Part shown: piece after piece, positions 33,134-44,430 of the stretch
Numbering within the stretch: position 1 is the first letter of the stretch
Layout of the letters: the number at the start of each line of letters is the position of its first letter
Assembly (NCBI GenBank): GCA_963761615.1
Contig: CAVXGU010000001.1
Span: forward strand, 62,001-126,000
Source: CAVXGU01 sp963761615
GTDB taxonomy: Bacteria; Acidobacteriota; Vicinamibacteria; Vicinamibacterales; CAVVIG01
Length of the DNA: 64,000 bases
Direction: 5' to 3'
Notes under the pieces: model-generated
Seen by the model: only the letters and a program-made list of their open reading frames with translations
Databases searched by the model: none
What the model was told of the DNA's origin: nothing
Made by a program: the position numbers and the translations under genes

Positions 33134-35679
33134 ACTCGAGCGCCTCCACGAGAGAGCCGCGCACGGCCGACTCGGCCGGCCAGATCGCGGCGACGAACGA
33201 GGCGCCCAGAATGACCGGGAGCAGCCCGACGGCGACCGTGACGGGAAACTCGTAGGCCAGGCGCATGCCCGCGATGTCGTGCTGCACGATCTGCAGGATA
33301 TAGAACAGGTTCACCGATCCCAGCAGGAAGCCCAGGGCGAGCCCGATCGTGCCGATGCTCAGCGCCTCGATCCAGATCGTCCGCCGGATCTGGCGGCGCA
33401 GCCCGCCGACCGCCTGGAGCACGCCGAGCTCGCGGCGGCGGTCGGTAATCGACACGGTCAGCGTGTTCACGATGCCGAGGATCGCCACGAGGACGGCCAC
33501 GGCAATCTGCACCGACGTGAGGCCGAACCACTGGTCGGTGATCTGCAGAATGTAGTCCTTGAGCTCACGGTTCGTGAGCACGAAGACCTGGCGTTGCCCC
33601 GCGTAGCGCGCGAGGATCGCCTCCCGGACGCCGGGCACGGTCGCCGACGGCCCGAGGTACACGCGGAACGCGTTCACGGAGTCGTCGTGCCAGTAGCGGA
33701 CGAACAGGCTGCGGTCCATCAGGATCGTGCCCTGCTGATCCGAGTAGTCCACGACGACGCCGACGATCGGGAGGCGGATCACGCCGAGCGGGGCAGGGAG
33801 CTCGATGACGTCGCCCAGGTGGAGCCGCTGGAGCTGCGCGAAGTTGTCCGACACCATCAGGCCCCGGCCCGCCGCGGTCTGCGCATACATGTCGGCGGCG
33901 TCGCCCTCCACCGGCGTCCGGCGCGCGGTCTCCGACAGGCTCCTGACGTCGGTGGCCACGATCATCACGGGAATGCCGCGAAAGACGATCCGGGCGTCGC
34001 GGACCATCTGCACGCGGGCGACGCCCGGCAGGGCGGCGATCTCCGGTCCCATCTCCTGAGGAAAACGCAGCGTGCGGGTGACGATGTTCTGCGACGGCAT
34101 CACGAAGAGATCGGGATTGAGCGCGCCGTCCATCCAGTCGATGATCGAGTCGTAGCTCGCGCGGGCCATCCCCGCGAACGCCACCACCAGGGCGAGCGAG
34201 AGCATGAGCGCGGCCACGCTCGCCGAGGTGCGGCGCGGCGCCTGGATCAGACTGTCGGCCGCCAGCGCGCCCTCGACGGGCAGCAGCCGCTTGACGAGCG
34301 GACGGATCCCGCGGGCGAGCAGCAACGCGAGGAACGGGCTGATCAGGAGCGCCGCCGCGATCGCCGACGCGTAACCCAGGTAGAACACGGGGCGCGAGTC
34401 GCCGGATGCCAGGCACAGGAGCGAGGCCGCCCCCAGCACCGCCGCCAGCGCGATCCGCACCCGGCTCTCTCCCGACGAGAAGGCCTGGTACTTGCCCTTC
34501 TGCAGCGCCTGCACCGGATCCACGCGCGCCGCCTGCCGCGCCGGGACGAGCGCGGCCACGACGCTCGTGGCCACGCCGATCGCCAGCGAGAGGACGAGAA
34601 CCCGCGGATCAGTGGCGATCTCGTCCGCCCGCTGCGCCACCCCGTACACGTCGCTGATCAGACCGCCGATCGAGGCGGCGATCCCGCGGGCGATGAGCAG
34701 GCCGAACACGAGCCCCCCGAGCGAGCCGACCAGGCCCATCACCGCGCTCTCGCCGAGGAACAGCCACTGAATCTGACGGCGGCTCGCACCGAGCGCCCGC
34801 AGGATCCCGATCTCCGACCGGCGCTCGGCCACGGCGATGGCGAAGGCGTTGTAGATGATGAACATCCCGATGAACAGCGCCAGCACGCTCGAGATGTTCA
34901 CCATCATCGAGTACGCCGCGGTCATGGCCTCGAACTGCTGGCCGCGACCCGACGGCGGATCGACCTGAAATCCCGGGCCGAGCAGGCCGCGCAGCTCCTG
35001 CTGCGCTTCGGCGATCGTCCGGCCCGGCTTCAGGCCGATGTCGATGCGATCGAACGTCCGGCCGCGCCCGAACATCTTCTGCGCGGCGTAGACATCCATG
35101 ATCGCCAGGTTGCCGCCGAACGCGCTCGCCAGCCCGCTCGAGGCCATGATCCCGCGCACGGTGAACTCCCGCGGACCGAGCGCCGTGCCCAGCGTCAGCT
35201 TGCTGTCGGCGTGGAGCCCGGCCTTCCCGGCGAACTCCTTCGACACGATGATCGAATCCGGCTGGGCGATGAAGACCAGCGGATCGTCGACGACCGACTC
35301 GTCGCCGCTCTCCAGGTCGTAGTCGCGCAGGCTGCGGTCGCCGGTCATGTCGACGCCGAGTACCGAGCAGACTGCCTTCGCCCTCGATCCCGCTGTCGAC
35401 CACCGCCTCGATCACCGGGACGGCGACGCGCACGGTCGACGCCGACTGCACCGTGTCGAGCACTTCCTCGTTGAAGCCCGGCTCGCCCGCCGTCACCTGC
35501 AGCTGGGTCTTTCCGGCGATGCGATCGACGGTGCTGTTGAAGGCGTACAGGACGCTCTCGTTCGCGGTGTGCATCCCGACGAAGACCGCCACGCCCAGGA
35601 CGATCCCCGCGACCGTCAGGCTGGTGCGCAGCACGTGCCGCCGGAAGTACGGCCAGCTGATCAGGCGCAGCAGGATCAT
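33126..35679 (-). pseudogene. ABC transporter permease, double FtsX (YbbP-like), one frameshift
   Basis: About 850 aa after repair. The N-terminus RTSLTVAGIVLGVAVFVGM is the first helix, followed by a MacB-type periplasmic domain. Two FtsX permease cores occur, one with FNAFAIAVAERRSEIGILRALGASR-type sequence (split here by IYNAF) and the second near the C-terminus with ITDRRRELGVLQAVGG. An extra base at 35363-35364 separates the first ~105 residues from the rest; removing it gives GEGSLLVLGVDMTGDRS. It works with the ATPase upstream (overlap at 35676-35679) as a YbbA/YbbP- or LolCDE-like system that acts on lipids or lipoproteins at the inner membrane face. Confidence 0.87.
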
Positions 35680-36392
35680 CGCCGCACGTCCTCGACGATG
35701 CGGCCGTCGCGCAGCGCGATCGTGCGCGGGCAGCTCTGCGCCACCTTCATGTCGTGGGTGACGATCACGACGGTCGACCCGAGCCGGCCGTGCAGGTCGC
35801 GGACGAGCGACAGGATCTCCTCGCCTGTCTTCGTGTCGAGGTTCCCGGTGGGCTCGTCGCCCAGGAGGATCGGCGGATAGACGGACAGCGCGCGGGCGAT
35901 GGCGACGCGCTGCCGCTCACCGCCGGACAGCTCGTCGGGCAGGTGCTCCAGGCGGTGTCCGAGCTGCACCAGCGTCAGCAGCTCGCGCGCGCGCGCGTCG
36001 ACCTGCCGCCGGCTCCAGCCCCGCAGGTGCAGGGGAAGACCGACGTTCTCGAGACACGTCAGGGTCGGCAGCAGGTTGAAGAACTGGAAGATGAAGCCGA
36101 TCGCGTCCCGGCGTACTCGCGTCAGCTCATCGTCGGACAGGCCGGCGAGTGCGCGGCCATTGACGCGCACCTCGCCGGTCGACGGGCGGTCGAGGCCGCC
36201 GACGAGATTGAGCAGCGTGGACTTGCCGGATCCCGAGGGGCCGATCACGGCGACCATCTCGCCGCGGTCGATCGTCAGGCTGACGTCGTCGAGCGCGACG
36301 ACGTCGCGCCTGCCGGTGAAGCGCTTGGTGACGCCCGCCAGCTCGATGACCGGGCCAGCCGGCTCCGGGCCGCGGTCGACCTCGACAGCCAT
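35676..36392 (-). CDS. ABC transporter ATP-binding protein (LolD/MacB/YbbA type)
   Basis: 238 aa with a complete nucleotide-binding domain: Walker A GPSGSGKST, Q-loop FIFQFFNLLPTLT, signature LSGGERQRVAIARAL, Walker B ILLGDEPTGNLD and the switch His in IVTHD. The FFNLLPTLT loop is typical of ATPases that drive FtsX-type permeases without transporting through a channel. It is the first gene of a four-gene operon (ATPase, permease, LolA-like, barrel) and has its own promoter with a palindromic operator. Confidence 0.94.
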   Translation of the reverse strand: MAVEVDRGPEPAGPVIELAGVTKRFTGRRDVVALDDVSLTIDRGEMVAVIGPSGSGKSTLLNLVGGLDRPSTGEVRVNGRALAGLSDDELTRVRRDAIGFIFQFFNLLPTLTCLENVGLPLHLRGWSRRQVDARARELLTLVQLGHRLEHLPDELSGGERQRVAIARALSVYPPILLGDEPTGNLDTKTGEEILSLVRDLHGRLGSTVVIVTHDMKVAQSCPRTIALRDGRIVEDVRR

Positions 36393-36398
36393 AGCCCG

Positions 36399-36428
36399 AT
36401 TGTGTGAACGATTTCACAAAGATGTCAA
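36399..36428 (-). promoter_or_regulatory. Promoter with CRP-like palindromic operator before the ABC operon
   Basis: Minus strand: -35 TTGACA (36428-36423), 18-bp spacer, -10 CACAAT (36404-36399), 6 nt before the ATG. Between and over the -10 lies TGTGAAATCGTTCACA (36418-36403), a perfect inverted repeat that also fits the CRP consensus TGTGA-N6-TCACA. A site in this position would normally repress. Confidence 0.65.
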
Positions 36429-36440
36429 ATGCGGAGGAAA

Positions 36441-36854
36441 TCAGGCCCCTTCTGAAGGATCTGCGTTCTCCTGGGCCTGGATCGCGCGCTCCAGCATCAC
36501 CCGCGTCTCGGGCGGAAACAGGCGCGAGGTGCCGGCCTGATAGTCGTAGGAGACGAGCACGGCGCGGCCTTCGGCCACGAGGCGACCGGTCGCCTGCTGT
36601 CGGACCTCGTAGGCCATCGTCAGGCTCGATCGGCCGATGGAGGCGATCCGGGTCGCCACCTCGAGGCGATCGCCGAAGCGCGCGGGGGAGCGGTAGTCGC
36701 ACTCCGTGCGCGCGATGATGATCGACGTGAGCGGCGACGGCCCCCCCGTCAGGGCGCGCCAGTGCATCAGCCGGCACTGCTCGAAGTAGCTGAAGTAGAC
36801 GGCGTTGTTCACGTGGCCCATCGCGTCGCAGTCGCGGAACCGGACCTCGATCGG

Positions 36855-36881
<27 letters not shown>
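36441..36881 (-). CDS. Acyl-CoA thioesterase (4-hydroxybenzoyl-CoA thioesterase/YbgC family)
   Basis: 146-aa hotdog-fold protein. The family N-terminal signature HPIEVRFRDCDAMGHVNNAVYFSYFEQ contains the catalytic Asp region and the NN pair. RTECDYRSPARFGDRLEV and VSYDYQAGTSRLFPPE follow. It hydrolyses acyl-CoA thioesters in the cytoplasm, and the chain type cannot be inferred. It is transcribed away from thyX; the two 5' ends are very close. Confidence 0.9.
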
Positions 36882-38483
<1,602 letters not shown>

Positions 38484-38489
38484 CGCGCG

Positions 38490-39026
38490 TCAGTCCTCGT
38501 CTTTCGCCCAATAGCGGGCGTACTCGTCGAGGAAGGTCAGCGAGTCGAACCCGCGCATGCGGTCGAAGAAGAGGATCCCGTCCAGGTGATCGGTCTCGTG
38601 CTGGATGACGCGCGCCGGGAACTCGCGCGCGTTGATCTCGATCCGGGCGCCGCGCCGATCGAAGGCGCGCACCGTGATCGCGCGGGCTCGCGGGACGCGC
38701 CCGCGGATGTCCGGAATGCTGAGGCACCCCTCCCAGTCCTCGGCGATCTCGGATCCGATCGGGGTGATGTCGGGGTTGATCAGGGCGACGGGCTCGACGT
38801 CCCGGTCCTCGCCACGATCCTCGGATCCCAGCGCCGCGACGAAGATCCGAAGACCCACGTGCACCTGGGGCGCCGCGAGCCCCACGCCGTGATACTCCCC
38901 CATGGTCTCCAGCATGTCGTCGATGAGGGTCTGGACCGCCGGACTGGTGATTTCGGCGCGATCGAGCGGCCGCGCCTTCTCGCGAAGCACCGGGTGGCCC
39001 ATCCGCGCGACTTTCAAAATGGACAT
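38490..39026 (-). CDS. def: Peptide deformylase
   Basis: 178-aa metalloenzyme that removes the formyl group from nascent proteins. All three active-site motifs are intact: GVGLAAPQV, EGCLSIP (metal-binding Cys) and HETDHLDG (HExxH). The C-terminal extension is short and acidic (YWAKDED). A perfect -10 TATAAT lies 10 nt before the ATG. It converges with thyX with only 6 bp between stops. Confidence 0.96.
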   Translation of the reverse strand: MSILKVARMGHPVLREKARPLDRAEITSPAVQTLIDDMLETMGEYHGVGLAAPQVHVGLRIFVAALGSEDRGEDRDVEPVALINPDITPIGSEIAEDWEGCLSIPDIRGRVPRARAITVRAFDRRGARIEINAREFPARVIQHETDHLDGILFFDRMRGFDSLTFLDEYARYWAKDED

Positions 39027-39036
39027 CGCTCTTCGA

Positions 39037-39042
39037 ATTATA
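39037..39042 (-). promoter_or_regulatory. -10 element TATAAT before def
   Basis: Perfect TATAAT on the minus strand, 10 nt before the ATG, giving a 5' leader of only about 3-5 nt. No clear -35 was found. Confidence 0.55.
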
Positions 39043-39188
39043 GCGGGACGCGAAGTTGGCCGATATCCTGCAAGACGTTTCGTGCAGTCCCCGGAAGCCG
39101 GGGAACCCCGGTCCGGGCTTCGGCCGGGGCGGACATCTTCGTGGCGCGGTCGACCGTTCTGTAACGCACCGCGCGCAGGACACAGGCC

Positions 39189-40274
39189 ATGAGGCGACTG
39201 GCGATCGGTATCATCGTGGTGAGCGCGCTGCTGGGCTCGGCGTGCGCGTTCGAGAACAAGTCGACGGTGACCTCGCCCTCGTCGATCACGTCGGGCTCGC
39301 TCCCCACCGTCTCCGGCCTGTCGCCCGAAGCGGCGGCACTCGTCGGCATCTGGGCGTCGCAGAACGGCCTCACGACGCTGCCCGACCCCTCGACCTGCGG
39401 CGACTTCCAGTGGCAGATCACGGGACAGACCGCCAACTCGGTCTCGGGCACCTTCGGCGCAAGCTGCGGAGGGAACATCTCCCTCCAGGCCACGGCGTCG
39501 GGCCAGCTCAACGGTGATTCGGTGTCGGTCACGCTGGACGGCGTCGCGCTGGTGGGCGGACTGCCGCTCTGCAACGTCTCGCTGACCGGCACGGGCACGA
39601 TCACCAACGGCGACACGCTCACGCTGCCGTGGAGCGGCACGACGTGTCTCGGTCCGGTACACGGCACCGAGACGCTCCACAAACGGTCGCCCGCGTCCGA
39701 TCCGGCACCGACGCCGGCCCCGGATCCGCCGCCGCCCCCACCCCCCCCACCGCCGCCGCCGCCGCCCACGCCGTCGGCTCCCGGCGGGTTCGACCTGAGC
39801 CAGGTGACGGTCGTCGGCAGTCCGAACGTGCTCGTGTGGCCGGTCACGTCGCAGATCACGCGGATCGGATTCAGCGACGGCACGTTCTCGATCGATCACA
39901 CCAAGCGCGGGCAGTGGCCGCCGGTGGACATCGGCGGCGGCACGCTCCAGGAGTCGACGATCTGGGTGTTCTTCCGCATCAACGGGAAGTGGTACGCGTC
40001 CGGCGCGGAGCGGCTGCGCCCGGGCACGGTCGACAAGGGCGTCGGCAATCCGTGGACGCCGGGGACCGAGTGGTTCTACGACCCGGCGCGGTGGGGTCCG
40101 ATGACGAACTACCAGCCGCAGCCGGGCGAGCTCGTGGGGTACATGGTGGCCGCCGGCTCGACGCGGTCCGACGCGAACGTCAACGTGTCGGAGCGAACCG
40201 GCGTGGTCCTGATTCCGTTCCCGGCACAGGGCCAGGTCGCCGAGTTCCCACCGTTCGCGTGGCAGGAGCCGTAA
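39189..40274 (+). CDS. Hypothetical lipoprotein with poly-Pro linker
   Basis: 361 aa. Lipoprotein signal with lipobox GSAC (IIVVSALLGSAC). The first domain (about 45-160) is beta-rich with paired Cys (STCGDFQWQITGQ, GASCGGNISL). A tract of about 14 prolines near residue 180 links it to a C-terminal beta domain (WPVTSQITRIGF, IWVFFRINGKWYASGAERL, VLIPFP). Likely anchored in the outer membrane; no family is recognised with confidence. The poly-Pro run should need EF-P for efficient translation. The stop is directly adjacent to the convergent aldolase stop (zero gap). The 162-bp gap upstream holds only the def promoter. Confidence 0.7.
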   Translation: MRRLAIGIIVVSALLGSACAFENKSTVTSPSSITSGSLPTVSGLSPEAAALVGIWASQNGLTTLPDPSTCGDFQWQITGQTANSVSGTFGASCGGNISLQATASGQLNGDSVSVTLDGVALVGGLPLCNVSLTGTGTITNGDTLTLPWSGTTCLGPVHGTETLHKRSPASDPAPTPAPDPPPPPPPPPPPPPPTPSAPGGFDLSQVTVVGSPNVLVWPVTSQITRIGFSDGTFSIDHTKRGQWPPVDIGGGTLQESTIWVFFRINGKWYASGAERLRPGTVDKGVGNPWTPGTEWFYDPARWGPMTNYQPQPGELVGYMVAAGSTRSDANVNVSERTGVVLIPFPAQGQVAEFPPFAWQEP

Positions 40275-41726
40275 TCAGTCGGCGAGGCCTTCGGCCTTCT
40301 TCTCGGACGCGGAGATCGTCCCGCCCGCGGCCGTGATCTCGGCGTCGCGCTCGGGGGGAATCGACGGGACACGGACGGCGGCCGCGACGGCCGACGTCGT
40401 GTGGTCGATCTTCAGCTGGCGCATCAGGAACGTGAAGCGCTCCTCGAGCGAGCGCCCGATGGCGTCGCGCGCGTCCGCGGCGATGCTCCACATCTGCTGC
40501 TTGAAGGGCCCGATGGCCTTCTTCCGCGTCTTGTAGATGAACTGCTCTTCGGTGTCCTTCGGCTTCCGCTCCGAGGCTCCGTGCTCGCGGACCCACGCGT
40601 ACATCTCGTCCTTGAGCGCCGCCGGGAAGCGCGGGTGCTCGTACACCATGTTCTGAAAGTCGGTCGCGAGGTGGATCTCGCAGGCACGGACGCGCGGGAA
40701 GGCGTCGAACGCCTCGGGCGGCAGCGTCGACGCGCCGTGCTGCACGGCGCCCGCCAGCCCGTACTCCTCGCGGGCGACGCGTGACAGCTCTTCGAGGGTC
40801 TTGAGGTCGATCTTCACGTCGGTCCGGACGGTGCCGTCGGCGTTGACGAAGCCGCCGTGCGCGGTGCCGGTCTGCACGCTGATCTTGCTGATGCCCTCCA
40901 GGCCGGCGCCCTGCTTCTCGAGCGCCTCGCGGTAGCCCTGCATGAAGGCGCGCAGCTCGTTCACGTCGGAGTTCTTCCCACCGACCTCGCCAATCTCGCC
41001 GCCCACCGACACCGTGACGCCCTTGGGCTCGCGGCGCCGGATGAAGGCGGTGAAGTCGGCCGCGAGCGTGACGTTCACCTCCTGCTGTTCGGCCAGCGTC
41101 GGCTTGCCGAGATCGACGAGCGTGGACGTGTCGATGTCGATGTTGTAGAAGCCGGCAGCGATCTCCTCCTGGATGAGAGCGCGCACCGCGTCGACCTCCT
41201 TGGCGCGGTCGGGCCCGGCAAACTTCTTCGCGTTCGCCTGGACGTGGTCGCCCTGGATGAAGAGCGGGCCCGAGAAGCCCTCACGCAGCGCCGCCGCCAG
41301 CACCACGGCGGCGTATTCGTGCGGCCGCTGCTCCGTGTAGCCGATTTCCGACCGGGCAATCTCGAAGATGAACGCGCCCGCGTCGAGCGCTCTCGCCGAC
41401 CGGATCACGGCGCGCGCCGTGTCGTACGCCATCGCCCGCACGTTGATGGCCGGCACGGTGAACCCGCCCGCCTGGCCGCGTCCCATCGCCATGTACAGGT
41501 CGTGGATCGACGCGGGCCGGATGCCCGCCGCCGCCGCCAGGCTGCGGACGACCCAGCGCGCCGTCCCCTTCACCTCGGCGTCGGCGCCGAAGACCGCGGT
41601 CCACGCCAGCGAGTCGATCGCCTCGCCGGACAGGGCCTGGAGATTGCTCACCTGCACGCGATCGGTCATCACGGTTGCCGCCGGAGCGATGGCGGCCGAC
41701 AGGTCTTTCACGGATCTGAAGATCAT
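40275..41726 (-). CDS. Class II fructose-bisphosphate aldolase family protein (long form)
   Basis: 483 aa, longer than the standard 300-360 aa class II aldolase. Substrate/metal blocks are GGFTVPAINVRAMAYDTARAV, FIQGDHVQANAKKF (metal His), YNIDIDTSTLVDL, VGGEIGEVGGKNSD, SVQTGTAHGGF and VQHGASTLP. The N-terminal ~75 residues are an extra helical segment, and the C-terminal ~90 residues form another extension. It cleaves or forms ketose-1,6-bisphosphates. Large forms like this are seen in several non-proteobacterial phyla; tagatose-bisphosphate specificity cannot be excluded. Confidence 0.87.
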   Translation of the reverse strand: MIFRSVKDLSAAIAPAATVMTDRVQVSNLQALSGEAIDSLAWTAVFGADAEVKGTARWVVRSLAAAAGIRPASIHDLYMAMGRGQAGGFTVPAINVRAMAYDTARAVIRSARALDAGAFIFEIARSEIGYTEQRPHEYAAVVLAAALREGFSGPLFIQGDHVQANAKKFAGPDRAKEVDAVRALIQEEIAAGFYNIDIDTSTLVDLGKPTLAEQQEVNVTLAADFTAFIRRREPKGVTVSVGGEIGEVGGKNSDVNELRAFMQGYREALEKQGAGLEGISKISVQTGTAHGGFVNADGTVRTDVKIDLKTLEELSRVAREEYGLAGAVQHGASTLPPEAFDAFPRVRACEIHLATDFQNMVYEHPRFPAALKDEMYAWVREHGASERKPKDTEEQFIYKTRKKAIGPFKQQMWSIAADARDAIGRSLEERFTFLMRQLKIDHTTSAVAAAVRVPSIPPERDAEITAAGGTISASEKKAEGLAD

Positions 41727-41754
41727 GGGAGCTCCGTCGAGGTTGAAAGCCGGG

Positions 41755-42927
41755 TCACGATCTTATCACCGGGAAACGAAATACCTCCATCGTCGCTGCC
41801 GACGCCGCGGCATCCACCATCCCGGCCAGGTCGAGCTGCCGTTCCGCATCGGCCACTTCCTGGCGCCTGGCTTTCGTCGCCGGATGCTTCGGCGTGAACA
41901 GCGTGCAGCAGTCCTGATCGGGGATGATCGAGACGGGGTAGGTGCCGATCCGCTCCGCCTGGGCCGCAATCTCGTCCTTGTCCATGCCGACGAGCGGCCG
42001 CAGGACCTCCAGGGGCGACGCCTCGGCGATGAGCGTCAGGTTCTCGAGCGTCTGCGACGCGACCTGTCCGATCGCCTCGCCCGTGACGAGCGCCCGCGCC
42101 TTCCCGTCGCGGGCCAGCGCCCCGGCAATCCGCAGCATCAGGCGACGGTAGATGACCACGCGCAGCTCGGGCCTGACGGCCAGCACCACGCGCTGCTGCA
42201 GCTCGCCGAACGGCACGAGGGCCAGCCGCACGCGCAACTGGTGGCGGGCGAGCAGCGCCGCGATCTCGCGGACTTTCTCCTGCGAGGCGTGCGACAGGAT
42301 CGGATAGCTGTGGAAGTGAATCAGGTCGACGGTGCACCCGCGGCGCATCATCCGGTACGCCGCGACCGGCGAGTCGATGCCGCCCGACAGCAGGCAGGCC
42401 ACGCGGCCGCCCGTCCCGGTCGGCATGCCGCCTGCGCCCGGCCGCTTCCCGAAGAAGTAGAACGCGCCGTCCGACAGCATCTCCACGTGGATGGTCAGCG
42501 CGGGATGCTGCAGATCGACGCGCCAGCCCGTCGCCATCTTGATGCGCCCGCCGACCTCCCGCTCGATCTCGGGCGAGGTCAGCGCGATGCGCTTGTCGGC
42601 CCGTCGTGCCGTCACGCGGAACGACTCCGCCTGCGCGTCTCCGAGATCGGCGAGGACGGCGGCCGCGATCTCGTCCACGTCGTGCGTCGTCCGGCCGGCG
42701 AACGAGTAGTTGGCGATGCCGAAGATCCGGCCGACCCGCTCGGCCGCCTCGGGCCAGCAGGCCTCGTCCCGGAGGGAAATCTCGAGGCGTCCCATCACCG
42801 CCTGGACCGACGCGATCGGCAGCCCGGCGAGCGCCGCGCGCAGATTGTGCACGAGGATCCGGATGAACCACGGGCGGTTGCGACCCTTGAGCGCCAGTTC
42901 CTTGTAGTGGACGACGATGGACTTCAT
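41755..42927 (-). CDS. thiI: tRNA 4-thiouridine/thiamine sulfurtransferase ThiI, no rhodanese domain
   Basis: 390 aa. Ferredoxin-like and THUMP domains at the N-terminus (KELALKGRNRPWFIR, VHVEMLS-type strand), then the PP-loop ATP-binding motif LLSGGIDSPVAAY, IHFHSYP and ALVTGEAIGQVASQTLENL. The end is PDQDCCTLFTPKHPATKA. It adenylates U8 of tRNA for thiolation. The C-terminal rhodanese domain of the E. coli enzyme is absent, as in many bacteria, so the sulfur must come from a separate carrier. The ATG is chosen at MKSIVVHYKE; in-frame codons upstream only read the heptamer repeat. Confidence 0.93.
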   Translation of the reverse strand: MKSIVVHYKELALKGRNRPWFIRILVHNLRAALAGLPIASVQAVMGRLEISLRDEACWPEAAERVGRIFGIANYSFAGRTTHDVDEIAAAVLADLGDAQAESFRVTARRADKRIALTSPEIEREVGGRIKMATGWRVDLQHPALTIHVEMLSDGAFYFFGKRPGAGGMPTGTGGRVACLLSGGIDSPVAAYRMMRRGCTVDLIHFHSYPILSHASQEKVREIAALLARHQLRVRLALVPFGELQQRVVLAVRPELRVVIYRRLMLRIAGALARDGKARALVTGEAIGQVASQTLENLTLIAEASPLEVLRPLVGMDKDEIAAQAERIGTYPVSIIPDQDCCTLFTPKHPATKARRQEVADAERQLDLAGMVDAAASAATMEVFRFPVIRS

Positions 42928-42930
42928 GGG

Positions 42931-43067
42931 GCTCTGGCTTTCGGCTCTCGGCTCCGGGCTCTCGGCTCTGGGCTCTCGGCTCTCGGCTCTGGAAAGATGA
43001 GGACTCAACGGAACATCGGGACCGGCCGAGAGCCCGAAGCCAAGAGCCCAGAGCCTGCAGTCCGAAG
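42931..43067. repeat. Inverted pair of degenerate heptamer arrays (GCTCTSG family)
   Basis: 42931-42992 holds nine 7-bp units of the CTCTCGG/CTCTGGG type. 43026-43067 holds six units in opposite orientation (CCGAGAG, CCCGAAG, CCAAGAG, CCCAGAG...). The two arms can pair across a 33-bp spacer to form a large hairpin between hpnE and thiI, possibly a transcription barrier. Same family as 31071-31130. Confidence 0.85.
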
Positions 43068-43068
43068 C

Positions 43069-44430
43069 CTAACGCCCGGTTCGCAGCGCCTCGAGCGTCA
43101 GTTCCGCCGCGCGATGCCCGCTCCTCACGGCGCCCTCGATCGTAGCGGGGAGCCCGGTGTCGGTCCAATCGCCGGCCAGGAACAGGCCGCCGACGGGCGT
43201 GCGCGCCTCGGGACGCGCGGGCTGTCCCGGGGCGAGCGAGAACGTGGCCCGCGGCTCGCGGACCACCGTCGCGCGCCGGAGTCGCGCCGTGCGCATCGCA
43301 GGGATCGCGTCGGCGAGCTCGTCGTGCGCCAGCGCGATCAACTCCGCGTTCGGCATCGCCGCGATCGTCGCGGCACCACTCGACACGAGGGAGAGATGCG
43401 AGGCCCCGGGCCCGAAGGCCAGGCGCTTGTCGAACACCCACTGCATCGTGCGGCCCGGCAGGCCGACGAACGGCTCGTCGATCACCTGGCGGTCCATCCA
43501 GAGGTTGATGGTGACAATCGGGCTGGACTGCATCGCGCCGGCGCGCGCCAGGACGCCGGCGATCGGATCCGTGTCTCCGTCGAACAGGCCGGGCAGGGCG
43601 AACCACGGCACGGCCGCGACGACGGCCCGCGGGCGCCATCGCTCCCCGGCGGCGGCAACTGCCGCGATCGTGCCCGCCGCGAGCGTCAGCCGGGCCGGCG
43701 CGCCGATTCGCACGGTCGAGCCGTGCCGCTCGAGCCAGTCGCGCGCGGGTTGCGCGTACATCTCGTCGAGCGGCCGCGTCGGCAGCCCGATCGCCGCGGC
43801 GTGCCGGTCCGACGCGAACATCTCGGCGAGCACGCGTGCGAACGGCCGGGCCGCGGCCAGGTCCGGCGGCTGGTTCAGCGCCGCGATCGCCAGCGGGTGC
43901 CAGAGCATCTCCGTGATGCGCGGCGTCTGTCCGTTGCGCTCCAGCCAGCGATCCACGGTCTCGCCCGGCGACGCCGCCTGCACGCCGGCGCCGCGGCGAA
44001 GCGATCGCTGCGCCAGACGGATCGCCGGGGCCAGGCGGAGCGCGGATACGCGATCGCGCCAGCCCAGGGCGTCCCACTCGAAGACGGCGCCGAGCAGGTG
44101 CCACGGCGCGGGCAGCGAGGGACACGAGAGGCGGCTCCTGCGCCCCGCGCGGTCGATCATCGTCACGGCCAGGTCCGGCTGGAGCCGCACGCCGTCGCCC
44201 GCGCCGATCGCGCGAAGGAACGTGAGCGTGTCCGTGTAGCAGCCGAACAGCACGTGCTGACCGTTGTCGACGCGCTCGCCGGTCTCCCGGTCGTCGAGCG
44301 CCGTGGCCCGCCCGCCCATCCGGGACCGGGCTTCGAGCACCAGCACCCGGAGGCCGCCGCCCGCCATTCGCACGGCCGCGCTCAGCCCGGCGAAGCCGGC
44401 GCCGATGACGATGACGTCGGGATCGGTCAC
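43069..44430 (-). CDS. hpnE: Hydroxysqualene dehydroxylase HpnE
   Basis: 453-aa FAD-dependent amine-oxidase-fold protein. The dinucleotide-binding motif is VIVIGAGFAGLSAAVRMAGGG with the Glu at the end of the second strand (LEARSRMGGRA). VDNGQHVLFGCYTDTL and PARPEARTPVGGLFLAGDWTDTGLPATIEGAVRSG form the C-terminal FAD block. HpnE reduces hydroxysqualene to squalene, the last step of the HpnCDE route. The GTG overlaps the hpnD stop (GTGA). No squalene-hopene cyclase is in the window. Confidence 0.92.
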   Translation of the reverse strand: MTDPDVIVIGAGFAGLSAAVRMAGGGLRVLVLEARSRMGGRATALDDRETGERVDNGQHVLFGCYTDTLTFLRAIGAGDGVRLQPDLAVTMIDRAGRRSRLSCPSLPAPWHLLGAVFEWDALGWRDRVSALRLAPAIRLAQRSLRRGAGVQAASPGETVDRWLERNGQTPRITEMLWHPLAIAALNQPPDLAAARPFARVLAEMFASDRHAAAIGLPTRPLDEMYAQPARDWLERHGSTVRIGAPARLTLAAGTIAAVAAAGERWRPRAVVAAVPWFALPGLFDGDTDPIAGVLARAGAMQSSPIVTINLWMDRQVIDEPFVGLPGRTMQWVFDKRLAFGPGASHLSLVSSGAATIAAMPNAELIALAHDELADAIPAMRTARLRRATVVREPRATFSLAPGQPARPEARTPVGGLFLAGDWTDTGLPATIEGAVRSGHRAAELTLEALRTGR

